Under the pieces are notes generated by a model that saw only the letters and a list, made by a program, of their open reading frames with translations, did no database searches and was not told the origin of the DNA. The position numbers and the translations under genes were made by a program. Below are positions 53,011-62,418 of a stretch of DNA of 64,000 nucleotides, piece by piece. Origin of the DNA: Bin87 sp965220265 (lineage in GTDB: Bacteria > Chloroflexota > Dehalococcoidia > Lucifugimonadales > UBA3495); the NCBI GenBank assembly GCA_965220265.1, contig CBDCPM010000004.1:3410001-3474000 (forward strand), in the 5' to 3' direction. Position 1 is the stretch's first letter, and each line of letters begins with the position of its first letter.

Positions 53011-55580
53011 AAGTATCCATTCCAGAACTGTGCCTGGTCGCACTGATCGGCCCGTCCGGGTCCGGGAAATCCACTTTCGCCGTCACGCACTTCATGCCCA
53101 CCGAGGTTGTGTCCTCTGACGCATGCCGAGCAATGGTTGCGGATGACTCAAATGACCAGGCCGCCACGCCAGATGCGTTCGCGTTGCTCAACTTCATCAC
53201 GGCTACACGCCTGCGAGCCGGTCGACTCACGGTAATTGATGCCACCAGCGTACAGACGCAGGCGCGCAAATCGCTGGTGGAACTCGCCAGGGAGCATGAC
53301 TGTCTGCCGGCGGCAATCGTATTGAACATTCCTGAGGCGCTGTGCCTGGCGCGCAACGAAAGTCGTCCCGACCGGCAGTTTGGCGCTCGCGTCGTGCGCC
53401 AGCAGGCGTCACAACTCAGGCGGTCCATACGAGGGCTGAAACGTGAGGGTTTTCGCTACGTTTACGTGCTCAATTCTCCTGAAGAGGTGGCAGCGGTCAC
53501 CATCGAGCGGGTGCCGTTATGGACGAATCGCCAGAACGAGAAAGGGCCGTTCGACATCGTCGGCGACGTGCACGGTTGTTTCGAAGAACTCGTCTTGCTT
53601 CTCGAACGCCTCGGGTATCAGTTGGCCGCGCGGGTTGGCGCCGACGGCGAAACCGGCTATTCGGTCACCCACTCGGAAGGGCGCAAGGCCGTGTTCGTCG
53701 GCGATCTGGTCGACCGTGGGCCGGGCGTCACGAATGTGCTGAAACTGGTGATGTCCATGGTGGAAGATGGCGTGGCGTTGTGCGTCGCGGGCAACCACGA
53801 GTCCAAGCTGGTTCGTAAACTCAGGGGCAGGAACGTACAGATCTCGCATGGGCTGGCGGAATCACTGGAGCAGCTGGAGGATGAGTCGCCGGCGTTTCGA
53901 GAGACTGCAACCAGGTTCCTGGGCGGTTTGATCAGCCACTACGTGCTGGATGGCGGGGAGCTGGTCGTAGCGCACGCCGGCATGAAGGTAGAATACCAGG
54001 GACGGGCGTCCGCGCGTGTTCGGGACTTCTGCCTGTACGGTGAGACCACCGGGGAAACGGACGAATGGGGGCTGCCGATACGTGCCAACTGGGCCGCTGA
54101 TTATCGTGGTCGGGCGATGGTGGTTTACGGCCACACACCGGTTGCGGATCCCGCCTGGCTCAACCGGACCATAAACGTTGATACGGGCTGCGTATTCGGC
54201 GGCAAGCTGACCGCCCTCCGGTACCCCGAACAGGAGCTCGTATCGGTTCCAGCAGCCCGAGTTCATTACGAGCCGATGAAACCCCTGGCCGAGCCTGTGC
54301 CGAATGGACATTCCCCTGCGCCGGGCGAGGCTCGGACGACGAATCTCCTCGACATCGACGACGTGCTCGGGAAGCGCATTGTAGAGACGCGACTGCGCGG
54401 CAACATCACGGTGCGGGAAGAGAATTCGGCGGCGGCTCTGGAGGTGATGAGCCGGTTTGCCCTGGATCCGCGCTGGCTGGTGTACCTCCCGCCCACGATA
54501 TCTCCGTGTGATACCTCAAAACTGCCCGAAATGCTGGAGCATCCGGCTGAGGTATTTACCTATTTCCGCAACAACGGCGTGTCCCGCGTGGTCTGCGAAG
54601 AAAAACACATGGGCTCCCGGGCGATTGTCGTGTTGGGGCAGGACGCCGAAGTCATCGGACGCAGGTTCGGCATCACCGGAGAAGGCATCGGCACCTGCTA
54701 CACGCGTACGGGACGCCGGTTCTTTGAAGACCACGATCTCGAGACACAGTTCCTGGAACGGGTCCGGTCGGCGTTTACTAACGCCGGTCTTTGGGAAGAA
54801 CTGGGTACCGACTGGGCGGTGCTGGATTGCGAGTTGATGCCCTGGTCGGTCAAAGCGCAGGAGTTGCTCCGCGAGCAATATGCGGCGGTTGGCGCGGCAG
54901 CCCGTAGCAGCCTCTCGGGCGCGAAAGCACTCCTTAGACAGACGGCGGCTCGGGGCATCGACATCGGTGGCGCCATGCAGAGCGTCGAAGAGCGTCTGCG
55001 CCTTGCGGAACTCTACAGCGACTCGTATGGCAGGTACTGCTGGCCGGTAACGTCCCTCGCCGATATCCAGTTGGCGCCGTTCCACCTGCTGGCGAGCGAG
55101 GGCCAGGTTCACACCGACCGGGATCACTCATGGCACATGAACATGGCTGCGCGTTTATCCCAGGCCGACCCCGCGTTGTTCAAAGAAACCCAACACATGG
55201 TGGTCAACCTGACCGCGCCGGATGAGATCGATGCTACACGTTGGTGGGAAGACCTGACCGGCAATGGCGGAGAAGGCATGGTGGTGAAGCCGTTAAACTT
55301 CATTGCCACCGGGCAGCGGGGCCTGATGCAGCCCGCCGTGAAATGCCGTGGCGCCGAGTACCTGCGGATCATCTACGGTCCAGAGTACACGCTGCCGGAC
55401 AACATTGAGCGGCTGCGGAATCGCGGCCTCTCCGCGAAAAGGTCCCTCGCCATTCGAGAGTTCGCGCTGGGCGTGGAAGGTCTCCAGCGTTTCGTCGAGG
55501 GAGAGCCTCTCTACCGAGTACACGAGTGTGCATTCGCGGTACTCGCACTCGAGAGCGAGCCGGTTGACCTCAGGTTGTGA
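53007..55580 (+). CDS. pnkp: polynucleotide kinase-phosphatase-ligase Pnkp
   Basis: An 857-residue three-domain RNA-repair enzyme. The 5'-kinase has P-loop G15-PSGSGKST23 with a D38-x2-R41 site. The phosphatase is a metallophosphoesterase with D187-V-H189, GDLVDRGP and GNHESK. The C-terminal adenylyltransferase has K533 in EEKHMGSR (motif I) and later GGEGMVVKP (motif IV/V region). With Hen1 it forms the bacterial Pnkp/Hen1 complex that repairs RNAs cut by ribotoxins and marks the junction with a 2'-O-methyl. All catalytic boxes are present, so it looks functional. Length is close to that of known bacterial Pnkp. Confidence 0.95.
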   Translation: MKVSIPELCLVALIGPSGSGKSTFAVTHFMPTEVVSSDACRAMVADDSNDQAATPDAFALLNFITATRLRAGRLTVIDATSVQTQARKSLVELAREHDCLPAAIVLNIPEALCLARNESRPDRQFGARVVRQQASQLRRSIRGLKREGFRYVYVLNSPEEVAAVTIERVPLWTNRQNEKGPFDIVGDVHGCFEELVLLLERLGYQLAARVGADGETGYSVTHSEGRKAVFVGDLVDRGPGVTNVLKLVMSMVEDGVALCVAGNHESKLVRKLRGRNVQISHGLAESLEQLEDESPAFRETATRFLGGLISHYVLDGGELVVAHAGMKVEYQGRASARVRDFCLYGETTGETDEWGLPIRANWAADYRGRAMVVYGHTPVADPAWLNRTINVDTGCVFGGKLTALRYPEQELVSVPAARVHYEPMKPLAEPVPNGHSPAPGEARTTNLLDIDDVLGKRIVETRLRGNITVREENSAAALEVMSRFALDPRWLVYLPPTISPCDTSKLPEMLEHPAEVFTYFRNNGVSRVVCEEKHMGSRAIVVLGQDAEVIGRRFGITGEGIGTCYTRTGRRFFEDHDLETQFLERVRSAFTNAGLWEELGTDWAVLDCELMPWSVKAQELLREQYAAVGAAARSSLSGAKALLRQTAARGIDIGGAMQSVEERLRLAELYSDSYGRYCWPVTSLADIQLAPFHLLASEGQVHTDRDHSWHMNMAARLSQADPALFKETQHMVVNLTAPDEIDATRWWEDLTGNGGEGMVVKPLNFIATGQRGLMQPAVKCRGAEYLRIIYGPEYTLPDNIERLRNRGLSAKRSLAIREFALGVEGLQRFVEGEPLYRVHECAFAVLALESEPVDLRL

Positions 55581-55642
55581 AGGGCGACTCGGCAGGTAGG
55601 CGACCCCGGTGAGGGCACTTGGTTTTAGTTGTAGTAACCAAG

Positions 55643-56180
55643 ACTAAACCTGAATCCACCGTAAGGACGGGCACTGGCGTTGACACCAGGGTTGATGGCA
55701 AGGAAAGGCGAACAGGCCAGGCCCGATTCCAATAGGTGGGGATGAGGGCGGCGTGAGGGGGGTAGCCACACAGACCCGATGATGGCGGCCCGCAGTGGCC
55801 ATGGCGGGCGGTATTCGATAGGCTGTAGGCAAGAAGTGGCCCTTGCGGACCGAGTTGGTGCGAGTAAGCTGGGACGTCCAGTTGGCCGGATGGCGGGCCG
55901 GTTGCCGGCGCCGCCGTCAGGCTGGGAGTGGCATGGCCCGCAATCGGGCCAGGGCGCGATTGAACTGGGTTTCTCAGGGTCAGCGCTGGGGCAGATGCAG
56001 GGTGGGCGACGTGCCGAGCGGGTGAGCCGTCCGGCGATAGAGAAGAACCGCCGCCGGAGGGTTTTGTCGGTTGCCAGTTGCTCGCCCAGACCGATGCGCG
56101 CCGTCCAGCGATCCAGGTGATGGCACATAACCTGGATCGCCAGCCAGGAGGCGTTGGCGGCGAAACGGCAAGGCTGCGGG
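55643..56180 (-). mobile_element. IS1380-family remnant, copy C
   Basis: The left end TAAACCTGAATCCACCG resembles the IS1380 terminal repeat. The minus-strand frame reads WTARIGLGEQLATDKTLRRRFFSIAGRLTRSAR, the C-terminus of the transposase, then shifts frame. The rest of the element is absent beyond about 56180. The other copies are at 27361 and 42896. Confidence 0.8.
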
Positions 56181-56476
56181 ATCGGGGTTCCTTGGGCATC
56201 CTGGAGAATCCCCGCGTGGGCGGATTCACATAATGATAATTGCGCGAACCAATGCGGGTATCAATAAGACGGACTACCACAAATGGTGGATGCTCGAATC
56301 AGGTGCGCAATGGCCAACTTTGGCCGTCAGGGCAACCCGTCACAAAAGAAACGAAAGTAGGGGTTCACGTGGGACCAATTGTCCTTCATGGAGTGCCCGA
56401 GGGCGTGCACAGATCATGCAATACTGGTTCATAGTTCACGGCGATCTCGCCGAGGTTACACCAACAGGAGCACCAA
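56181..56476. other. spacer upstream of the HNH gene
   Basis: No gene recognised. The base composition is lower in GC than the flanks. AGGAG at 56466-56470 is the ribosome-binding site of the HNH gene. Confidence 0.4.
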
Positions 56477-57439
56477 GTGAAGATCGCCAATCGGACTCGA
56501 TACTCGGTACACCAACACCGCAACCACCTGCTGGCCATGGCTGGAACCGTCCCTGAAGACGCCATCTCGCGTGACCAACTGGTAAGTCCCCAAGCTTACG
56601 TCGAGGATGTGGTTGGCCTGATCAACCACTCCGGTTACTCTGCGGGTAGATGTCACATCTTCAAAGGCAAACTCAATCACGACGGTTACGGAAGGGTCAA
56701 ACAGACCAAAGGCAACCCTCAACAACTGGCCCATCGGCAAGCCTTCGAGCAGCACCACAAACGCCCGGTGCCGCCAGATGAGCATCTGAACCATACATGT
56801 GACCGACCTTTCTGCGTCAACCCCTGGCACTTGTACTCGGGCCTACCCGAGGAAAACTCGAGAGACGCTCAAATCGTCCGCCACTCTTCAGGCGGCGCGG
56901 TACTAGCAGGCCATAAACTCAATCCACCGATGACGTGGGGTGAGTTAGGCGCGAGGATGGACCGTGCATTTGACGCTGCGGACCAACCTGTACCCGATCC
57001 GATCCCTGGTACTGCGCCAATGGGCGACCCCAGCCAGCATTGGACACACGATTGCTTTTATGAAAAGGGGCATGGTGACACCCTGCTTTGCCGAATCTGC
57101 TACAAGGCCCCTCCTGGCAACATGTTCCTGGAGTCGGATTGTTTTGACCGCTTATTAGGCGGAAGGTGCATGCACTGTGGAGATGATAGCGGCGACCAGC
57201 CAAGGGATTGCGGACGGTGCTCGGCCACGGTCGAGAATGGGTTGCTAACCGGCTTGTACATCCTGATAGAAGGGGGCAAGGCGATGTTATCCCCATTGTG
57301 TACCCCGTTCAGAGACCCATACTGTTTTGAGCACCAAACCTCCCTGACGGAGGCGACCTTCAAGGAGCTAGTCCTCTACTGGTACTGCGAAACCTGCCAA
57401 GCGACCAGCGAAGACGATGCGTCGAATTTGGAGGCGTAG
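56477..57439 (+). CDS. HNH-type endonuclease-like protein with Cys-rich tail
   Basis: A 320-residue protein starting at a GTG, with AGGAG 6 nt upstream. Residues about 60-135 form an HNH unit of the homing-endonuclease/phage type: HDGYGRVKQT, LAHRQAFEQHHKRPVP, LNHTCDRPFCVNPWHLYSG and EENSRD. H-N-H residues and the Cys pair CDRPFC are clear. The C-terminal half has several Cys pairs (CRICYK, CMHCGDD, CGRC, CETC) that suggest zinc binding. It may be a mobile or defence-type nuclease. It follows the RNA-repair pair after an IS remnant. Confidence 0.75.
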   Translation: MKIANRTRYSVHQHRNHLLAMAGTVPEDAISRDQLVSPQAYVEDVVGLINHSGYSAGRCHIFKGKLNHDGYGRVKQTKGNPQQLAHRQAFEQHHKRPVPPDEHLNHTCDRPFCVNPWHLYSGLPEENSRDAQIVRHSSGGAVLAGHKLNPPMTWGELGARMDRAFDAADQPVPDPIPGTAPMGDPSQHWTHDCFYEKGHGDTLLCRICYKAPPGNMFLESDCFDRLLGGRCMHCGDDSGDQPRDCGRCSATVENGLLTGLYILIEGGKAMLSPLCTPFRDPYCFEHQTSLTEATFKELVLYWYCETCQATSEDDASNLEA

Positions 57440-57723
57440 TTGCGTGGGGCCGAGCTCGGTCACATATGGTGCGCGACGCCGTCGAGATGTTGTATGTATT
57501 GCAATGGCCAGCCGCATTGCAGAAATTGTCCCAATTGCCGAGGAGAGCAGTTCGTCCATTAGTCAAGGCGGTTCTCCATGTTCCTATTGGTATCTTGCGG
57601 AACGGGAATCGGACGTAACGGCTGTTATGCAAACCACAACGGGCATCAACAGGACCGCGGCTGTCGGTATGATAGCCGCTCGGACTATCATGTCATGTTC
57701 AACATCCTGTCCGGGAGCGGGTT

Positions 57724-58584
57724 ATGACGGCGGAAGTGAAGGAACAACTCGGAGAGATTCGGGGCGTGAATGTGCGGTGGGTCAGTGTCATTGTAGCCGG
57801 ACACACCGTAGAGCAGATTCTGTCTTTCGACGTTGCGGAAGCGGAGGACGTCCGTGGGCGGCCATTCGATGATGAATTGGACGAACATATCCAGATGGGA
57901 ATGTTCGCCGTGGATCGGATATCTGCGGACGGCACTATGCACAAGGTCGTTTCCGCCAGGAATTATGTCCTCGACGGCAAGTGCATAAGGACCGCGAAGA
58001 TCGAGCATTGCAGAGAGATCGAGCCCATGAGTGCTGGCTGGCGGATGACCCGAGCGGACGGTACTGAAGTTCAAAGCGAACCCTGGAGTTGCGTCCCCGG
58101 GACGGAGCCGATGTCACACAGCTATCTCCCTGCAGACGCAAGTCTCAGGCCAAACCGGGAGAGTAAGTCAGCGGGCTCCCTTGGGTACGGTTATCGGCAC
58201 TACAATCTGTGGTACTCGCGCTCGCCTTGGAGCGCATGGGATATGTCATACCGGCTTAACCTGCGCCGTGGCGACTAGGACAATCTTGATACCGATATTC
58301 CTGGGTGGCAAGTGGACGTGAGTTTCACCTATCTGAAAGACGGAAGCAGAGGCCTGGAGCATCGGTTTGACGGCCTGATCGTCCATGGCGACCAGACAAT
58401 TCGGACCGACCAGGTAGAGGTTGAGAATGATCAGGTCATCGAGTATGGCGTGATTGAGGTGGCGCATCGCTGAGATGCGCTCAGCGAGAACTTCGCCAGC
58501 ACCCTGGCGGGGACGTTGGCGAAGTTTATTGAAGACATCACACCCGTGGTGGATGGCTTCGAGAGGGAACACGAACGGCTATGA
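57724..58584 (+). pseudogene. unknown protein gene broken by two in-frame stops
   Basis: From the ATG at 57724 (GGAG upstream) a 184-codon frame ends at TAG (58276-58278). The same frame then continues with coding-like sequence: TDIPGWQVDVSFTYLKDGSRG, then DQVIEYGVIEVAHR, a TGA (58471-58473), and DALSENFASTLAGTLAKFIEDIT up to a TGA at 58582-58584. That last stop overlaps the DUF6361 start in an ATGA, the usual coupled arrangement. The simplest reading is one ancestral 286-codon gene with two nonsense changes. No family is recognised. A read-through explanation is less likely. Confidence 0.65.
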
Positions 58585-58769
58585 CTGGCGCTTTCAATTC
58601 AACTCTGAGCTGGCTGGACAGCAGCGAGCACGAACGCCGAGCGGTGCTGGAGTTGGTCTCTGCGCTCAACGAGCCAGGAACACTGGACGAGCTGGGCATC
58701 GGCAGCATTCGCGACACCATCGCCGACGCGCTCTTTCCAGGAACCAGCACGATCCAGACGCGGGCCCGG
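58581..58769 (+). pseudogene. DUF6361-family protein, N-terminal fragment
   Basis: About 63 codons begin STLSWLDSSEHERR, LVSALNEPGTLDELGIGSIRDTIADALFPGTSTIQTRAR in outline. This matches the DUF6361 N-terminus (WLDYSE, DELGIGSIRD, LFPGTSTIQTRARYF). The rest is replaced by an ISNCY-like element from 58770. The start overlaps the stop of the preceding gene. DUF6361 genes often occur in accessory regions; their function is not established. Confidence 0.7.
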
Positions 58770-59655
58770 TGTTGTTGTCCAGCGATTCTGTCAGTTCAAA
58801 TGGAAAGCGAATTTGTCAGTCGGAGCGGTTGATGGCTGGTTGAAATGATCCGCTGGCGCCACGGTTGATGGGGCGATTGGTCGGCTGGGTGAGGGAGCGG
58901 GCGTACTTCCGGACCGTGTTGCGGTGTACGCCCAGTTGACGTGAGATCTCGCGCAGGGATAGTCCCTGGGCCCTGGCTTGCTGCACCGCCTTCCAGAGGG
59001 CCAGCTGTCGCGGGGTGAGTTCCCGGCGGGACGGAGGTTCACTGTGATGGTTATCGACCGCCGGTTCCTCGACGACGGGATCGGGCTCCAGGTTGGCCAG
59101 GTGTCGCAACTGGGGTTGGCTGACGCGATGATTGCCCAGGCGTTTTGCGATGCGGCCGATTTCTGGGTTGGGAGCCAGAGCGCCGTGGGAAGCGCGCAGT
59201 GCACCGGGTCGGGGCGGCGCTGGCCGGCAGGGGATGATCTCACCCTCATGGCGTACCTGGAGGCGGTCGTCGGTGTGTTCGAGGACTTCCACCTGGACAC
59301 CGGCGTAGCTGGGACGCTCCCTGCTGGGCAGCAGTTGCAGGGTGCGCCATCGGTACTTGACCGTGTTGTCCCGAGCCACCTTGCGAGTGTGCTTGAAGCA
59401 GAGGATTTCGTCCAAGGGCCGGTTTCCGTCCCACGGGCGGTAGGCAGGCTCCGGCAGATCGGCCGGGACAGCAAACCGTGTGTTGTAGCGGGGCAGGAAG
59501 TCCCTGAGCACGGCATTGGCCTGGTCGATGGTCCTGGCGCCGGCCAGGCGCAGTTCGGTCACCAGCCGGTCCTGAAAAGTGCCGGCGGCACGTTCCACTC
59601 GGCCCTTGGAGCCTGTCTCATAAATCGAGCCACTTGCGTGGTGTAGACTCGGGAT
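58770..59655 (-). mobile_element. ISNCY (IS1202-like) element, truncated
   Basis: A transposase coding region (58816-59650) lies on the minus strand. The left end TGTCCAGCGATTCTGTCAG at about 58777 abuts the DUF6361 fragment. The right end is cut near 59655 by the IS701-like debris, so only the C-terminal part of the transposase remains. Confidence 0.65.
58816..59650 (-). pseudogene. integrase-type transposase, C-terminal part (ISNCY/IS1202-like)
   Basis: The frame reads SKGRVERAAGTFQDRLVTELRL (last catalytic Glu region), ANAVLRDFLPRYNTRFAVPA, YRPWDGNRPLDEILCFKHTRKVARDNTVKYRW (in outline) and LLPSRERPSYAGVQVEV. It ends with a helix-turn-helix LSLREISRQLGVHRNTVRKYA. The N-terminal catalytic Asp residues are missing. 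Confidence 0.75.
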
Positions 59656-59662
59656 GGACTCT

Positions 59663-59754
59663 GCCTCGACTTTGTACAATCAAGCGGCATAGGACAGCGT
59701 GTCGATCATCTTGCGGTACAAGAGGCGCGGGATTTTATCGATTCGTGCTCGCGC
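59663..59754 (-). pseudogene. IS701-like transposase, 3'-end fragment
   Basis: On the minus strand the last codons read MIDTLSYAA then TGA, matching the end DSLAYAA of the transposase at 60150. CTCGACTTTGTACAA at about 59672 is the element's terminal repeat. Only about 90 bp survive. Confidence 0.6.
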
Positions 59755-60137
59755 CCTCGACTTTGTGCAAAATCTAGACAAATTATAAGGACAGGGTAAG
59801 CTCGACCAAATCATCACAAGAGGTCGAATATGCCCACCCTGCCCGAAGTCATTGTAACCATGTTGCTGCCCTTTGAGCACCTGTTTGACCCCAGGACCTG
59901 GCGCAAAGCCCAACTCCTGGTGGTGGGAGCGATCCTGTCTCCCGGCAAGCGCACCGTGTCCGCCGCCCTGAACATCCTGGGAGTTGGGCAGCACGGAGAT
60001 TTCGCCCTCTACCATCAAGTGCTCAACCGGGCCAGGTGGTCGCCGCTGCAACTGAGCCGGGTGCTGTTGCTGCTGGTGGCTGGGCGCCTGGGTTCATCCA
60101 ACGAGCCGTTGGTTTTCGGCATTGACGAGACGGCTGG
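59755..60137 (+). pseudogene. IS701-like transposase, N-terminal fragment
   Basis: After a terminal repeat CTCGACTTTGTGCAAAATC (59755), the plus strand encodes MPTLPEVIVTMLLPFEHLFDPRTWRKAQLLVVGAIL, LYHQVLNRARWSPLQLSR and VFGIDET (cited in part). This is a second copy of the transposase at 60150-61526 (minus). It is cut at 60137, where the inverted copy begins, just at its first catalytic Asp (IDET). Confidence 0.7.
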
Positions 60138-61603
60138 ACTTTGCGCATTTCAAGCGGCGTAAGCGAGGGAATCTACAAGTCGATGGTACAGAGCGACGGG
60201 GAGTTCCTGAATATCGGGGTCGGCGACCGACAGCGAGAAACCCTCCGACGCCAGCCACAGGTGACGTCGGACCAGGGCGATGGCGTCCACGAAGGTCGGC
60301 GATGGTTTGTCGTACCAGGCCGCTCGGCGCTGGGTCATGGGGTGCTGTTTTTGCAACGCGTGAGCGGCCAGGGCGGTCCAGGAGAAGAGCTCCAGCAGGA
60401 CCGGTGTGGTGCGGGCGATGGCGAGATCGGACCACTGGCGCTGGGTCTCCACGCCCAGGTGGGTCCGCACCTCCTGAAAGGTGACCTCCAGTTGCCAGCG
60501 CAGCACAAACCATTCCAGGACCTGGGTCGGAGCCACGGTCTGGTCGGTGCACAGCAAGGCCTGGGTGGCGAAGGATCCCTGGGGGTCGCGGATCAGCACC
60601 CAGCGGATGAGGACGGGCGGCTTGCCGGAGCGGTACCAGACCGCCGTTTGCGACGTGAGTTCCACCGTGCGGATGGTGCCGTCATACCAGGCCACGGCCA
60701 CACTGGCCCAAGTTATCTGGGGCTGGTCGAGGAGCGCTTTCAGCGGCGGTCGCCGCGCGCCTTGCAATGGCGGGCGGCCCTGCTGACCCGGTTGACGAGG
60801 CGGCGCTGGCGCATAGAGGGCCGCGTCCAGACGCAAACGGGCGATCAGGGTGACGGGTTCACGGAGGGATTGGCAGCAGTGGAGCAGGTCCAGCACGGCG
60901 TAGCCGTGTCGCCCACCAGCGCCAGCGGGCGCTGCGGCAGCCAGCGGCGCTGGTGCATGACCATCTCCGCGCCCAGTCGGTGAGCTTCTTGTGGCGGCGT
61001 CCTCGCTGTTGGCAATACCGCGCCGATGGCGCCAGCACGGTGAGCACCGGGAGGGCCCAATGGCGTCCGGCCCAAGGCACGTGGCCCAGCCACATCAGGG
61101 AGATCCAGCGCAGACCGCTGGCCTTGACCACGTAGCTGGCGGCTGGAACGCACCGGGTCCCGGTAGATGGCCCGACCTTTGATCTTGGCGCCGCGACGCC
61201 GTTCCAGGGTTTCGCGATTGGTAAAAGGCTCGTATGCCGAAGATCAGTGGGCCGTCGCTGTGATCCAGGTGCTGGAGCAGCAGCACCAGCAGGACGCGGG
61301 CTACCTCACGGGAAGACCACACCGCCCGATTGAGCACCTCGTGGTAGCGGGCGTAGTTCTGGTCGTCGCTCAGTCCCATGACCCGCAGCGCCGCGGCGAC
61401 GGTGCGCTGACCCGGGGTCAGGATCGCGCCGACCAGCAGCACCTGGGCTTTCCGCCAGGTTGGGCTGCTGAACAGCGTTGCGAAGGGAATGAGTATGGAT
61501 ACAATGGCATCGGGCAGGGTGAGCATGGCTGGGCCTTTAGTGAGATTTGGGTCATGCCAGCTTACCCTGCCTTTATACTTTTTCTAAATTTTGTGCAAAG
61601 TCC
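60138..61603 (-). mobile_element. IS701-like element
   Basis: The left end CTGGACTTTGCGCA (60138) and the right end, read on the minus strand, CTGGACTTTGCACA (61603) form inverted repeats. The element is about 1,466 bp and lies within a nest of its own relatives. Family placement is by protein resemblance and uncertain. Confidence 0.75.
60150..61526 (-). pseudogene. DDE transposase (IS701-like), frameshifted
   Basis: Frames join as: N-terminus LPDAIVSILIPFATLFSSPTWRKAQVLLVGAIL, YHEVLNRAVWSSREVARVLL and LIFGI; then HWALPVLTVLAPSARYC in a second frame; and finally DLLHCCQSLREPV, VAWYDGTIRTVELTSQTAVWYRSG, VLEWFVLRWQLEVTFQEVRTHLG (catalytic Glu region) and LVDSLAYAA. Breaks near 61230, 61150 and 60900 show that it is not functional as read. 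Confidence 0.7.
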
Positions 61604-61627
61604 AGGCAACAGGACCGGCAAAAATGA

Positions 61628-62150
61628 TTGACGCGGGACAGCGAGCGCTTGGTCAAGGAACTGACCAAGCTGGCCTTCGTCGCCGAAGCCACCAACGTCC
61701 TGCTCTTGGGAACGCCTGGTGTGGGCAAGACCCACCTGGCTGTCGCCCTGGCGCTGCGGGCAATGGAGAATGGCCACGGCGCCTACTTCGTCCGTGCCTA
61801 CGACCTCATGGAGGACCTGAGGAAGGCCCGAGCCCAGCACAAGCTGGACCGCCGGATGCGGGTCTACTTGGCCCCCAAGATGCTGGTGGTGGATGAATTC
61901 GGCATCTGGCCCTACGACCGGGAGTCGGCCACCGCCTTCTTCACCTTGGTATCGGCCCGCTACGAGTGGGGCATCATCATCCTCACCTCCAACAAGGGCT
62001 TCGGCGAGTGGGGAGAGCTGCTGGGCGACAGCGTGATCGCCTCGGCCGTGCTGGACCGGCTGCTGCACCACAGCCATGTGCTGAACATCCGCGGCGAGAG
62101 AGCTACCGGCTCAGAGAGAAACGTCAGGCGGGGCTATCCCCTCCGTAACA
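61628..62150 (+). pseudogene. IS21-family helper ATPase IstB, fragment
   Basis: The frame encodes FVAEATNVLLLGTPGVGKTHLAVALALRAM (Walker A GTPGVGKTH), AKMLVVDEFG-like PKMLVVDEFGIWP (Walker B), FFTLVSARYEWGIIILTSNKGFGEW and HHSHVLNIRGE. The N-terminal domain is lost (start near WTRDSERL). A frameshift near 62095 separates the C-terminal SYRLREKRQAG. It may be the partner of the istA fragment at 44771 but is 16 kb away. Confidence 0.75.
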
Positions 62151-62223
62151 GCAACTCAGCGCAGCGCCGGAGGAGGCCGGCGTCAACTACGCCGACTGAC
62201 CAAATCGCTGAGCAAAACCCGGG

Positions 62224-62340
62224 TGGGTCAATTTTAGCTCGGCGATGCCCAGTCGTAACCGGACAGGCGGGTCAATTCCAAATCTGCGGTCACACTTAAC
62301 AATGCGGATGGGTCAATCCCGGATCGGCGATCGTGGGTCA
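62224..62340. repeat. IS21 subterminal repeats (GGGTCA units)
   Basis: GGGTCA occurs four times, ending at 62230, 62274, 62315 and 62340, with TGGGTCA in three of them. Such multiple short repeats are usual at IS21 ends and mark the right end of the element. The last lies at the IS66 target site. Confidence 0.6.
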
Positions 62341-62418
62341 GATCTTCGTAACAGTTCAGAATTGAGGGGAAACGAGCAACTGAAGGCAGGCGTCGAGAGG
62401 GTTTCGACCTCTGGCGCG

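Noticed and set aside
57724..58584. Alternative decoding of TAG or TGA (read-through, pyrrolysine or selenocysteine) in genes with in-frame stops
   Set aside because: Intact genes here use TAG and TGA as normal stops (for example 3422-3424, 24947-24949), the stops differ between genes, and the affected genes show other decay. Pseudogenes explain it more simply.
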